DNA of 64,000 nucleotides from positions 578,795-642,794 of the forward strand of contig CAWHZU010000019.1 of assembly GCA_963833885.1 (NCBI GenBank), given 5' to 3'. The translations under genes were made by a program, and so were the position numbers. Of the stretch, positions 15,467 to 23,852 are shown piece after piece; positions within the stretch are counted from its first letter, which is position 1, and each line of letters begins with the position of its first letter. A model generated the notes under the pieces. The model had not been told where the DNA came from. It was given only the letters and a program-made list of their open reading frames with translations, and did no database searches. Source of the DNA: JASHPR01 sp963833885 (GTDB lineage Bacteria; Actinomycetota; Actinomycetes; Streptosporangiales; Streptosporangiaceae).

Positions 15467-16966
15467 ATGAGCGTGCTCGCGATCGACGCTGGGACGACGG
15501 GCGTTACCGCCCTCATCATTTCGGCTGACGGCACCGTGGTGGGCCGTGGTTACGAAGAGTTCCGCCAGTATTACCCCGAGCCCGGCTGGGTGGAACACCT
15601 GCCGGAAGGCATCTGGCAAGCGACGCTCGCGGCCTGCGGGCAGGCGCTGGACGGGGCCGACCCGCCCAGCTGCATCGGGATCACGAACCAGCGGGAGACC
15701 GCCGTGATCTGGGACCGGGCCACGCTGGTGGCGCCGCGGCGGGCGATCGTCTGGCAGGACCGGCGGACGGCGGCCATCTGCACCCGGATGCGGGAGCAGG
15801 GCGACGAAGAGCGGGTGACCGAGCTCACCGGGCTGAGGCTGGACCCGTACTTTACCGGCACGAAGCTGACCTGGCTGGCCGAGAACGAACCGGACGTATG
15901 GTCCGGCGTCACCGACGGTTCGCTCGCCATCGGCACCGTGGACTCGTACCTGATCGCCCGGCTGACCGGCGGCCGGTACCACGTCACGGATGCGTCCAAT
16001 GCGTCCCGCACGCTGCTGTTCGACATCGAGGCGGGGCAGTGGTCGGCCGAGCTGTGCCAGCTTTTCGGCGTGCCGCCGCACGCGCTGCCCGAGGTGGTGC
16101 CATCGTACGGCGTGGTGGGGCACTGCGACCCGGCCGGGTTCCTCGGCCTGTCGCTGCCGATCGCGGGCATCGCCGGTGACCAGCAGGCGGCCATGTTCGG
16201 CCAGGCGTGCTTCTCCCCCGGCTCGACGAAGTGCACGTACGGGACCGGGTCGTTCGTGCTGTGCAACACCGGCAGCTCGATCGTCCGCTCGCAGGCCGGG
16301 CTGCTGCCCACGGTGGCGTGGATGGATCCGGCCGGCGTGCTGACCTATGCGCTGGAGGGATCCGTGTTCGTGACCGGCGCCGCCGTGCAGTGGCTGCGCG
16401 ACGGGCTCGGCCTGCTCGACAACGCCGCGCAGAGCGAGGCGCTGGCACGCTCGGTTCCTGACACCGGCGGTGTGGTGTTCGTCCCGGCGCTGACCGGGCT
16501 CGGTGCGCCGTACTGGGATCCGGACGCGCGCGGCGCGATGTTCGGCCTCACCAGGGGGACGACCCGGGCGCACCTGGTCCGTGCCGCGCTCGAGGCGATC
16601 ACGTTCGAGGTGCGGGACGTCGCCGACCTCATGGCAGCCGAGGCGCCCGGCCAGCCTGGCGGTGGCGCAACGCTGCGTGTGGACGGCGGCGCCAGCACCA
16701 ACGACCTGCTGATGCAGCTTCAGGCGGATCAGCTCCAGGTGCCGGTCGAGCGGCCCGTGGTGGCCGAGACCACGGCGCTCGGCGCCGCGTTCCTCGCCGG
16801 GCTCGCCACCGACGTGTGGTCGTCGCAAGCCGAACTCGCCGCCACCTGGCGGCTCGACCGCCGGTTCCGGCCGGAGGCCAGGGACGAGCGCGGCTACGCG
16901 CGCTGGCGTGCCGCCGTGCAGCGTACACAGGGCTGGGCCAGCCAGGACCGAGGCAGCCAGGACTGA
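15467..16966 (+). CDS. glpK: Glycerol kinase (FGGY family)
   Basis: This 499-residue kinase makes glycerol 3-phosphate from glycerol and ATP. FGGY signatures are IDAGTTGVTALI at the N-terminus, ITNQRET, TYGTGSFVLCNTG, and the ATP-site VDGGASTNDLLMQ and ETTALGAAFLAGL. Length and motifs fit GlpK better than xylulokinase. An in-frame GTG lies two codons upstream, and there is no strong ribosome binding site, so the message may be almost leaderless. No glycerol transporter or glpD gene is adjacent. Divergence from pfkA suggests a shared control region. Confidence 0.85.
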   Translation: MSVLAIDAGTTGVTALIISADGTVVGRGYEEFRQYYPEPGWVEHLPEGIWQATLAACGQALDGADPPSCIGITNQRETAVIWDRATLVAPRRAIVWQDRRTAAICTRMREQGDEERVTELTGLRLDPYFTGTKLTWLAENEPDVWSGVTDGSLAIGTVDSYLIARLTGGRYHVTDASNASRTLLFDIEAGQWSAELCQLFGVPPHALPEVVPSYGVVGHCDPAGFLGLSLPIAGIAGDQQAAMFGQACFSPGSTKCTYGTGSFVLCNTGSSIVRSQAGLLPTVAWMDPAGVLTYALEGSVFVTGAAVQWLRDGLGLLDNAAQSEALARSVPDTGGVVFVPALTGLGAPYWDPDARGAMFGLTRGTTRAHLVRAALEAITFEVRDVADLMAAEAPGQPGGGATLRVDGGASTNDLLMQLQADQLQVPVERPVVAETTALGAAFLAGLATDVWSSQAELAATWRLDRRFRPEARDERGYARWRAAVQRTQGWASQDRGSQD

Positions 16967-16968
16967 AC

Positions 16969-18459
16969 TCAGCCGAGCACGGTCCACCGAAGCTTGGCCG
17001 ACCCGGTCATCCCCCTGGCGTCAGTTGCGTAGACCTTGACCCGGTAGGACCCGGTGGCCTTCGGCTTTCCGTAGATCACGCCGCCCTTGCTGATCTTCAG
17101 CCCGGAGGGCAGCCCGGTCGCCTTGAACGTCAGCTTCTTGGTGTGAGCGGAATCGTGCGCCTTGATCCGCACCGGGGTGATCCGCACGCCCTTCCGGCTG
17201 TGCTTGCTGGCCGGCCTGGCCACCACGACCGTGTGGTCGACGGCCTGGAACGCGCCCGTGCCGTCGGGGGTGCCGAGCCCGGTCGGGCCGTCGTATCCCA
17301 CCCTGGCCGTGCACAGATAGGCGACATTGCAGGTGCCGTCGCTGCCCGACGTGATGTCGTACAGATCGCTGGCGTGCTGGTACAGGAACTCGGCCGGGTA
17401 CGTGCCGGAGGCCGCCGGGCCGGCCAGCGCGTACGTCGCCGCGATGATCGCAGCGGCCTCCGACGTGCCGCCGACCTCGATCCAGCCGCCCTGGTCGTAG
17501 CTGTCGTAGACCGCGGCGCCCGTGCCCGGGTTCGCGTCCGCTGCAACGTCGTTGTCGGTGCGGTGGCTGCAGCCGCTGTCCGTCTGCCAGGACTGCTTGG
17601 ACTCGAAGCGCGAGCAGCCGGAGCCGGTGGCGCCGTACCCGTTGTCCCAGACGGTCTCCTTCCAGCCGCGCGCGGTGCCTTTCGCGACGGACAGCGAGGT
17701 GCCGCCGACCGAGGTCACGTACTGGGACGCGGCCGGGTAGCCGACGCCGTATCCGGAGTCGCCGCCCGCCGCGGTCACCGCCACGCCCGGGTGGTCGAAG
17801 TAGACGTCGTCAGCGGTCTCGCCGGCGGTCTCCGGCGAGCTGTAGCTGTTGGACACGAATTTGGCGCCGAGCGCGACCGCGGCGTCCACGGACTTGCCGA
17901 GGTTGGCCATGGAGCCGTTCTTCGCCTCCACCAGCAGGATGTGGCAGTTCGGGCAGATCGCCGACACCATGTCGAGGTCCAGCGACTCCTCGGTCGCCCA
18001 GCCGGTCTTGCCGGCCGACTTGGGCAGGGGGCTTGTCTGGCCCTCCTCGTTCACCTTGCGGAAACAGCCGCTGCCGCACGCCGGAAGGCCGTAGTGGGCG
18101 CGATAGGTCTTCAGGTTCGCGGCCGCGTCGGGGTCGTTGTAGGCGTCCACCACCGCGACCGTCTCTCCGGCGCCCGCGGCGCCCGCGGCCAGCGTCAGGT
18201 TGTAGGCGCTCTGCAGCTGCGCGGGGCTGTAGCCGGCCACGCTCGCGTCTGTCGCCATGCCCTGGAAGGCCACCACGTTCGTTTCCACCATGGCCCCGCA
18301 CTCCCCCCAGCCGGGCGTCGCCGCCGAGCAGGCGTGGCGGAAGTCCTGCCCCGGCGCGCCGGCCGTCTGCGCGGCGGCCCCGGCTGCCGGAAGCGCCACC
18401 GTGACCGCCGCTAACCCGAACGCGGACAACGCGGCAACGGCAAGTTTGCTGATCTTCAC
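16969..18459 (-). CDS. Secreted S53 (sedolisin) family serine-carboxyl peptidase
   Basis: This 496-residue protein has an N-terminal signal peptide (KISKLAVAALSAFGLAAVTV, then an AxA site) and a sedolisin domain. Using this start, Glu157 and Asp161 in ATEESLDLDM, Asp234 in AGGDSGYG and Ser333 in VGGTSEAAA form the catalytic and oxyanion set. A calcium loop is suggested by DITSGSDG and GPTGLGTP. The C-terminal 100 residues look like a putative Ig (He_PIG) domain. The GTG start has a G-rich site upstream; an ATG 14 codons earlier is possible. Sedolisins work at acidic pH, so an acid-living organism is possible but not shown. Confidence 0.85.
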   Translation of the reverse strand: MKISKLAVAALSAFGLAAVTVALPAAGAAAQTAGAPGQDFRHACSAATPGWGECGAMVETNVVAFQGMATDASVAGYSPAQLQSAYNLTLAAGAAGAGETVAVVDAYNDPDAAANLKTYRAHYGLPACGSGCFRKVNEEGQTSPLPKSAGKTGWATEESLDLDMVSAICPNCHILLVEAKNGSMANLGKSVDAAVALGAKFVSNSYSSPETAGETADDVYFDHPGVAVTAAGGDSGYGVGYPAASQYVTSVGGTSLSVAKGTARGWKETVWDNGYGATGSGCSRFESKQSWQTDSGCSHRTDNDVAADANPGTGAAVYDSYDQGGWIEVGGTSEAAAIIAATYALAGPAASGTYPAEFLYQHASDLYDITSGSDGTCNVAYLCTARVGYDGPTGLGTPDGTGAFQAVDHTVVVARPASKHSRKGVRITPVRIKAHDSAHTKKLTFKATGLPSGLKISKGGVIYGKPKATGSYRVKVYATDARGMTGSAKLRWTVLG

Positions 18460-18536
18460 TGGCGGACCCCCCGCGGCTCGTCTAGTGATCCAGGTAGCCA
18501 TTAGGACGGCCAACTAGCCCAGGAGGTTGACTCGCA

Positions 18537-18561
18537 GTGACGCTCTGATACTGAGCGTCAC
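18537..18561 (-). terminator. Hairpin downstream of plsC
   Basis: GTGACGCTC and GAGCGTCAC form a perfect 9-bp stem with a 7-base loop, 18 bases after the plsC stop. There is no T-run. It also lies in the upstream region of the S53 peptidase gene. Confidence 0.6.
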
Positions 18562-18578
18562 CGATGTCCGTGCTGAGC

Positions 18579-19274
18579 TCAGTCGTCGGCGGTCGGTACG
18601 GGCACCTTCGCGCTCTTCGCGTACCGGTCGACGTATTCCTGGCCGGACAGCTTCATGATCTCGTACATGATCTCGTCGGTCATGGCGCGGAGCACGACCC
18701 GGTCCTTCTCCAGCCCGTAGTAGCGGGAGAAGTCCAGCGGCTTGCCGAACCTGACACCCGGCCGGATTCGCAGTCGCGGCGTGATCTTGCCCGGCGGCTG
18801 GAACTCGAAGCCCCCGATCATGGCGCACGGGATCACCGGGACCCTCGCCTCGAGGGCCAGCCTCGCGACGCCGGTCTTGCCGCGGTACAGCCGCCCGTCC
18901 GGGGTCCTCGTGCCCTCCGGGTAGATGCCGAGCAGGTTGCCCTGAGCCAGCACCCGCAGCCCGGTGTTCAGCGCGCGCTCGCCCGCGGCGCCGCCGGACC
19001 TGTCCACCGGAATCTGGCCCACGCCGCTGAAGAAGGCCTTGCTCACCAGGCCCTTCAGCCCGCGCCCGGTGAAGTACTCCGACTTGGCGAGGAAGACCAC
19101 CTTGCGCGGCAGCGGCAGCGGGGCGAAGAAGTGATCAGAGAACGACAGGTGGTTGCTTGCGATGATCGCCGGTCCCTCTCTGGGGACATTGTCGGCACCG
19201 TCCGCCCACGGCCGGAACACGATCCGCAGGAACGGCCCGAGTATTGCCTTGACCACCCAGTAGAACACGCACAT
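18579..19274 (-). CDS. plsC: 1-acyl-sn-glycerol-3-phosphate acyltransferase (PlsC-like)
   Basis: This 231-residue acyltransferase makes phosphatidic acid from lysophosphatidic acid at the membrane. Block I is SNHLSFSDHFF, which satisfies HX4D, and block III is GIYPEGTRTPDG. An N-terminal hydrophobic stretch may anchor it. The ATG start fits the family, although upstream spacing is poor. It is divergent from the lipase-like hydrolase gene, and the pair recurs in actinobacteria in my memory. Other acyl acceptors are possible. Confidence 0.85.
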   Translation of the reverse strand: MCVFYWVVKAILGPFLRIVFRPWADGADNVPREGPAIIASNHLSFSDHFFAPLPLPRKVVFLAKSEYFTGRGLKGLVSKAFFSGVGQIPVDRSGGAAGERALNTGLRVLAQGNLLGIYPEGTRTPDGRLYRGKTGVARLALEARVPVIPCAMIGGFEFQPPGKITPRLRIRPGVRFGKPLDFSRYYGLEKDRVVLRAMTDEIMYEIMKLSGQEYVDRYAKSAKVPVPTADD

Positions 19275-19311
19275 ATGTTCCCACGGGATCGCGGTCCGCC
19301 AACATATGCGC
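19269..19311. promoter_or_regulatory. Inverted repeat between plsC and the hydrolase
   Basis: GCACATATGTT and AACATATGCGC match at 10 of 11 positions as inverted arms, 21 bases apart. The left arm contains the plsC start codon. This may be an operator for the divergent pair. Confidence 0.4.
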
Positions 19312-19393
19312 CGTGAGGGTGTCTGCGTGCGACGATGCGTTGGAGCAGAAAGCGAGGGACGCCAGACGGCGGCCCGCGGAGAGGACTCGGCCC

Positions 19394-20152
19394 ATGCCAG
19401 TCATGCCAGGCGCAGAACCCTTCACTCATATGGGCGGCACGACCGGCGCCCTGCTGTGCCACGGATTCACCGGCAGCCCGCAGTCACTGCGGCCCTGGGC
19501 CGAGTACCTGGCCGAGGCCGGCCTGTCCGTCTCGCTGCCCAGGCTGCCCGGCCACGGCACGACCTGGCAGGACATGGCGCGCACCCGGTGGGAAGACTGG
19601 TATGCCGAGGTCGACCGGGCATTCGACGGGCTCCGCGCGCAGGTTGACGAGATCTTTGTGATGGGCCTCTCGATGGGAGGCTGCCTCGCGCTGCGCCTCG
19701 CCGAGCTGCGTGGCAACGCGGTCAGCGGGCTGGTGCTCGTCAACCCCTCGCTCACCGGTGACACCCGGCTGCTCATGCTGGCCCCGGTGCTGAAGTTCGT
19801 GCTGCCCTCGCTGAAGGGGATCGGCAGCGACATCAAGAAGGAACATGTCACCGAGCTCGGCTACGACCGCACGCCGGTCAAGGCCGTGGACAGCATGCGC
19901 GGTTTGTGGCGGGTCACCCAGGCCCAGCTCGGCGACGTGACCCAGCCGGTGCTGGCGTACCACAGCACCGCCGACCACGTGGTCGGCCCGGCCAGCCTCG
20001 CCCTGCTGCGCAGCGCGCTGCCGGAGAAGCAACTGGAAGTCAGGGAATGCCCCGACAGCTATCACGTTGCAACTCTCGACAACGACGCGCCTGCCATCTT
20101 CGCCGGGAGCCTGGAGTTCGTCAGGGCCCACAGCCGCGCCGAGGCGGGGTAG
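19394..20152 (+). CDS. Alpha/beta hydrolase (carboxylesterase/monoacylglycerol lipase-like)
   Basis: This 252-residue hydrolase has the oxyanion region LLCHGFTGSP and the nucleophile elbow GLSMGG. The likely catalytic His is in CPDSYHVATLD, and the Asp is in YHSTADHVV. It resembles the thermostable carboxylesterase Est30 and monoacylglycerol lipase. The ATG was chosen because GAGAGGA lies upstream; an earlier GTG is possible. It is divergent from plsC and could recycle glycerolipids, but this is inference. Confidence 0.83.
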   Translation: MPVMPGAEPFTHMGGTTGALLCHGFTGSPQSLRPWAEYLAEAGLSVSLPRLPGHGTTWQDMARTRWEDWYAEVDRAFDGLRAQVDEIFVMGLSMGGCLALRLAELRGNAVSGLVLVNPSLTGDTRLLMLAPVLKFVLPSLKGIGSDIKKEHVTELGYDRTPVKAVDSMRGLWRVTQAQLGDVTQPVLAYHSTADHVVGPASLALLRSALPEKQLEVRECPDSYHVATLDNDAPAIFAGSLEFVRAHSRAEAG

Positions 20153-20190
20153 CGGCCACGCCGGGGGGCAGCGCGAGGATGATGATGTAC

Positions 20191-20222
20191 GAGGGTTATG
20201 ACGTGGCGAGGGTTATGACGTG
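20191..20222. repeat. 15-bp tandem repeat at a gene start
   Basis: GAGGGTTATGACGTG occurs twice with a 2-base spacer, and the second copy ends in the GTG start used for the next gene. Each copy carries an ATG and a GTG, so start choice is ambiguous. Confidence 0.75.
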
Positions 20223-20867
20223 AGTGGTGAGGACGTCAGCGGCGGGGGCGCGAGCGGCGGCGCGACCGGTGACGAGGCTGCCTGGCAGGAGCTGGTCGCT
20301 CGCTTTGACATGCCGACCGACTGGGATTCCGCCGCCGCGCCGTGGCCGGACCGGGAGGACCTGACCGCGCCCAGCACGCCGCCCAGCCAGGCCACGCCGC
20401 CCAGCCAGGAGGGGCCGCCCAGCCAGGCCACGCCGCCCGGCCCCGGCCAGGCGACGCCGCCCAGCCAGGAGGGGCCGCCCAGCCGCGCGAACGGAACCAG
20501 CGCCGACCGGACCCGCGTGGTCAGGCCTGCCACCCCGCCCGCCCTGCGGGGTCCCCCGTGGGCGCCGGCCGACCCGCCCGCCGGTCCGCCCGCGGACACC
20601 GACGAGGCCGACGACACCGACGAGCACTACGTTCCCCCGCCCCCGCCGCCGCTGCCGCACCTCGATCCGATGGCCAAGGGCGCCTGGACAGCACTGTTCG
20701 GCGGTCCCGCCTACCTGCTGATAGCCACGCTCGTCGGCTGGACCGTGGCCGGCTGGACGGCGCTCCTGGCGATCGCGGCGTTCGTCGGGGGATTCGTGGT
20801 GCTGGTACTGCGCCTCGGCGATGGGCCGTCGCGCGGCTCGGGACCCGACAACGGCGCTGTGCTCTAG
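20220..20867 (+). CDS. Proline-rich membrane protein of unknown function
   Basis: This 215-residue protein has no family I can name. The first 150 residues are acidic and proline-rich, with a repeated PPSQATPPSQEGPPSQ pattern. Two hydrophobic segments follow (AYLLIATLVGWTVAG and TALLAIAAFVGGFVVLVLRL), so the N-terminal part probably faces the cytoplasm with a C-terminal membrane hairpin. Small actinobacterial membrane proteins of this layout are common. Its stop overlaps the convergent glucokinase gene by 4 bases. The start is uncertain because of the repeat. Confidence 0.65.
   Translation: MSGEDVSGGGASGGATGDEAAWQELVARFDMPTDWDSAAAPWPDREDLTAPSTPPSQATPPSQEGPPSQATPPGPGQATPPSQEGPPSRANGTSADRTRVVRPATPPALRGPPWAPADPPAGPPADTDEADDTDEHYVPPPPPPLPHLDPMAKGAWTALFGGPAYLLIATLVGWTVAGWTALLAIAAFVGGFVVLVLRLGDGPSRGSGPDNGAVL
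20380..20484. repeat. Pro/Gln/Ser coding repeats
   Basis: Imperfect 15-18-base units (ACGCCGCCCAGCCAG and GAGGGGCCGCCCAGCCAG) alternate within the proline-rich membrane protein gene. They keep the reading frame. Confidence 0.75.
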
Positions 20868-21838
20868 GCTCTAACCTGTCCGGGGTTGCTGGTCAGGGAG
20901 CGGCGCGCCAGGTCGGCCGCGCCGATCACGCCGGCGTCCGGACCGAGCTGCGCCAGCCGGATCTCGGCGTGCGGACGGTAGGAGCCGCCGGTCAGCGCGT
21001 CCGCGAACGCGGCCCGTGCCGGGCGGATCAGCAGATCACCAGCTTCCGACACTCCACCGCCGATCACGAAACAGCCCGGGTCGAGGATGGCAGCCAGCGC
21101 GGCGAGGCCCTGGCCGAGCCAGCTTCCGACGATCTCGAAACAGCGCAGGGCCGCTGCGTCTCCCTCGCTGGCGGCCTGGGTGACCTCGCGCCCGTTGATT
21201 CCGTCGGCGTTTCCGCCGCCGAGCTGCAGCAGCCGGACCGCCCCGCCCGGCGAGCGCCTGGCGAACTCGCGCGCCTCGGCGACCAGGGCGCTGCCGCTCG
21301 CGTACTGCTCCCAGCAGCCGCGATTACCGCACCCGCACAGCCGCCCTTCGGGTACGACCCGGTAATGCCCTGGCTCGCCGGCGATCCCCCACCGGCCCCG
21401 GTACAGCTGCCCGTTGATCACGATCCCGGCGCCGATTCCGGTGCCGATAGCGACGAGCATGACGTGCTCGTGGCCGCGCGCGGCGCCGAGCATGGTCTCC
21501 GCCCAGGCGGCGGCGTTCGCGTCGTTCTCCACCACCACGGGCAGGCCTGCGTAGTCCTCGACCCGCTGCCGCAGCGGCTCGTTGCGCCAGGCGAGGTTGG
21601 GCGCGAATAGCACGCCGGACCCGGCTACGTCGATGAACCCGGCGGCGCCGATGCCGACGGAATCGACCTTGTGCAGGCCGGCCAGCTCGGTGACGGTCTC
21701 CCCGATCACCTTGGCCGTCAGTTCCGGGCTGCCCGACGGCGTGGCCCGCTTTAGCTTCTCGACGATGCTGCCGTGCTGATCGACCACGCCGGCCGCGACT
21801 TTGGTGCCTCCGACGTCAATCCCGATTGTCAGGCTCAT
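20864..21838 (-). CDS. glkA: ROK-family glucokinase
   Basis: This 324-residue ROK kinase phosphorylates glucose, and in actinobacteria often takes part in carbon catabolite control. The ATP site is IGIDVGGTKVAAGVV; VENDANAAAWAE carries the catalytic Asp; the zinc-binding motif is LCGCGNRGCWEQYASG. The ATG was chosen because the protein then starts MSLTIGIDVGG, as in relatives. It is the last gene of a minus-strand run (SRPBCC, DUF5304, glkA) with overlapping starts and stops. Confidence 0.9.
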   Translation of the reverse strand: MSLTIGIDVGGTKVAAGVVDQHGSIVEKLKRATPSGSPELTAKVIGETVTELAGLHKVDSVGIGAAGFIDVAGSGVLFAPNLAWRNEPLRQRVEDYAGLPVVVENDANAAAWAETMLGAARGHEHVMLVAIGTGIGAGIVINGQLYRGRWGIAGEPGHYRVVPEGRLCGCGNRGCWEQYASGSALVAEAREFARRSPGGAVRLLQLGGGNADGINGREVTQAASEGDAAALRCFEIVGSWLGQGLAALAAILDPGCFVIGGGVSEAGDLLIRPARAAFADALTGGSYRPHAEIRLAQLGPDAGVIGAADLARRSLTSNPGQVRA

Positions 21839-22520
21839 GGTCCGCCCCTTCGCCAGGCGCGCCCGCGACCGGGAACCGGTCGGTGGGGAACCGGTCGGCG
21901 GGGTAGGCGTCGGCAGGGAATCCCGGCGCACGATCGCCGCGCTGTCCCATCGACATGGCGGCCTCGAACGCGCGCATGGCCTCCTGCACGGCCGCGGCGA
22001 CCACGTCGCTCGCGCCGGCCAGCTGCCCGCCCACGCTGGGTGCGGATTCGCGGATCCTGCGGGCGGCGCGGCACACCGGGCACCAGGCACACTCGGGCGC
22101 CTCGCCCGACGGATCGTGCGGCGGCTCGGTGGTGGCCACCTCCCAGACGTTTTCCCGTTCCGCCCGGCCCAGCGTCCTGCGGAATTGCCCGGTCAGCTCC
22201 TGGCGCGCGTTGCGGGCGCTGGACCGGATCAGCCAGCGCTGGAATTCGGCGGTCAGGTCGCGGCCCGCGTCACGACCGCGACCCGCGTCACGACCGCGAC
22301 CCGCGTCACGACCGCGACCCGCGTCACGACCGGACGCACGGCCCGAATCGCGACCCGACTCACGGGCCGAATCACGGCCCGACTCACGGGCCGAATCACG
22401 GCCCGACTCGCGGGCCGAATCACGGCTCGAGTCACGGCCGGACTCATGGCCGCGGCCGACGCTGCGACCGTCGGGTCCGGTGCCGTTGCCGGAGTCGGCA
22501 TTCTCTGGCTGCGTGCTCAT
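21816..22520 (-). CDS. DUF5304-like protein with arginine/aspartate-rich repeats
   Basis: This 234-residue protein has a C-terminal module resembling DUF5304: ECAWCPVCRAARRI followed by a helical segment VAAAVQEAMRAFEAAMS. The N-terminal 90 residues are dominated by repeats of SGRDSARE and AGRGRD, likely disordered and highly charged. It overlaps the upstream SRPBCC gene by 4 bases and glkA by 23 bases, so translation is coupled. The function is unknown. The two CxxC pairs could bind zinc. Confidence 0.7.
   Translation of the reverse strand: MSTQPENADSGNGTGPDGRSVGRGHESGRDSSRDSARESGRDSARESGRDSARESGRDSGRASGRDAGRGRDAGRGRDAGRGRDAGRDLTAEFQRWLIRSSARNARQELTGQFRRTLGRAERENVWEVATTEPPHDPSGEAPECAWCPVCRAARRIRESAPSVGGQLAGASDVVAAAVQEAMRAFEAAMSMGQRGDRAPGFPADAYPADRFPTDRFPVAGAPGEGADHEPDNRD
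22264..22335. repeat. 18-bp tandem repeat, about four copies
   Basis: CCCGCGTCACGACCGCGA occurs three times perfectly and once partially. It lies in frame within the DUF5304-like gene and encodes GRGRDA repeats on the minus strand. Confidence 0.9.
22354..22425. repeat. 24-bp tandem repeat, three copies
   Basis: A unit starting CCCGACTCACGGGCCG occurs three times, one with a single change. It encodes SARESGRD repeats on the minus strand in the DUF5304-like gene. Confidence 0.9.
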
Positions 22521-22963
22521 TCAGCTCTCCCGATGGTCTCGGCTCGAGACTTGAGCCCCTTCAGCGCGGTGTCGACGATCGTCTTCTCCGCGCGGCGTTT
22601 GAGTATCCCCGGCATCGGCACCCTGATGCTCACGGCGAGCTCGTAGGTCACCTCGGTGCCGTCGCCACGGTCCGCCAGCTCGTAGCCCCCGGACATCTCG
22701 GAGATAACCGACCCGGGCTCGGCCAGATTCCAGTGAACCCGCGCGTCCCCGTCCCAGTCGTAGCCGAGCACGTAGCTGTCCTTGATCACTCCGGCATCCA
22801 GCGTGAACCGGACCGTCGCGGCCCGCCCGTCCGCTGAGGACAGGACCTCGGCGCCGCGCACGCCGGTCGCCCACTCCGGGTACGCGGCGAAGTCGGCGAT
22901 CACCGCCATGATGTCTTTCCGCGGCATCCCGATGACGATGCTCGACGTGGTCCTGTCTGCCAT
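22517..22963 (-). CDS. SRPBCC / polyketide cyclase-like lipid-binding protein
   Basis: This 148-residue protein has the START-like SRPBCC fold, beginning IVIGMPRKDIMAVIADFAAYPEW, the usual first strand and helix of the family. Such proteins have a deep hydrophobic cavity and bind lipids or polyketides. There is no neighbouring polyketide gene, so a role in lipid or envelope homeostasis is more plausible. It overlaps DUF5304 by 4 bases and lies 27 bases after the metallophosphoesterase stop. Confidence 0.82.
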   Translation of the reverse strand: MADRTTSSIVIGMPRKDIMAVIADFAAYPEWATGVRGAEVLSSADGRAATVRFTLDAGVIKDSYVLGYDWDGDARVHWNLAEPGSVISEMSGGYELADRGDGTEVTYELAVSIRVPMPGILKRRAEKTIVDTALKGLKSRAETIGRAE

Positions 22964-22990
22964 GCACGGAGCGTACCTCGCCCTGGCGGG

Positions 22991-23758
22991 CTACCACTCC
23001 AGCGCGTAGGGCGTCCCGGTGGCGCGAAAGTGCCCGACGTTGACGCACTCGGTGCGGCCGATCTGGATCCGGCTGGCCAGCGGCTGATGCACGTGCCCGA
23101 AGAGGGCGTACCGCGGCTGGGTGGTCCGCACGGCGTCGAGCAGGGCCTGGCTGCCACGCTCCATCCGGCGGGCCACGGTGTCGAACAGCAGGTCCGGCAC
23201 GTCCGGCGGGATGTGCGCGCAGAGCACGTCCACCTGGCCGACTGCCGCCACCTTGGCGGCGAAGTCCTCGTCGGCGATCTCGTTCGGCGTCCGGTAGACC
23301 GTGCGCAGGCCGCCGCCGACGAAGCCGAAAGACCAGCCGCCGATCTCCACCCGCTCTCCGTCGAGCACCTGATGCCCGGAACGCAGGTGCGGGGCCCACA
23401 TCCGCGGAATGTCGACGTTGCCGTAGGTGAGGTAGGCAGGCGCTGGCAGCGCGGCGAACAGCTCCGCGTACTGCCGCGACGCCGCGGCCTCCACGTGGGT
23501 GCGCGGGTCGCCGTCAAGGCCGGCCCACAGCTGCGCCGACATCTTTCTGGCCTCGTCGAACCGCTGCGCCGTGCGCAGCGCGATGAACTCCTTGGCTGCT
23601 TGGGCACCGAACAGATCGGGAAAGATCCCCTTCGCGTGGTCCGCGTAGTCAACGAACAGCAGCAGGTCACCCAGGCAGATCAGTGCGTCAGCGCCGTCCC
23701 CGGCGGCGGCAAGCGCATCGGTCCGGCCATGCACATCGCTGACCACGTGCACTCTCAT
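22991..23758 (-). CDS. Calcineurin-like metallophosphoesterase
   Basis: This 255-residue protein has the complete metallophosphoesterase signature: DVHG, CLGDLL, TYGNVD, CAHIPP and GHVHQP. These bind a dinuclear metal centre and hydrolyse phosphate esters or diesters. The ATG was chosen because the conserved part begins MRVHVVSDVHG; a GTG two codons earlier is possible. It leads the minus-strand run toward SRPBCC, DUF5304 and glkA. The substrate is not evident. Confidence 0.85.
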   Translation of the reverse strand: MRVHVVSDVHGRTDALAAAGDGADALICLGDLLLFVDYADHAKGIFPDLFGAQAAKEFIALRTAQRFDEARKMSAQLWAGLDGDPRTHVEAAASRQYAELFAALPAPAYLTYGNVDIPRMWAPHLRSGHQVLDGERVEIGGWSFGFVGGGLRTVYRTPNEIADEDFAAKVAAVGQVDVLCAHIPPDVPDLLFDTVARRMERGSQALLDAVRTTQPRYALFGHVHQPLASRIQIGRTECVNVGHFRATGTPYALEW

Positions 23759-23852
23759 GCACACACCCTAGGCAAATCCTGTCAGGTGCAGTAATAGAGC
23801 CGGCCGCCACGGCGGTATAGGTTCATGAAGATCAGGTCAGACAGGAGACATC

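Noticed and set aside
15458..16987. Long open frame opposite glycerol kinase (about 500 codons)
   Set aside because: It is a shadow of the high-GC glpK sequence. The antisense protein has no recognisable motif and is rich in Arg, Gly and His; glpK has all family motifs.
22264..22425. Possible CRISPR-like array
   Set aside because: The units are adjacent with no spacers, lie in frame inside a gene and encode simple amino-acid repeats. No cas gene is present.
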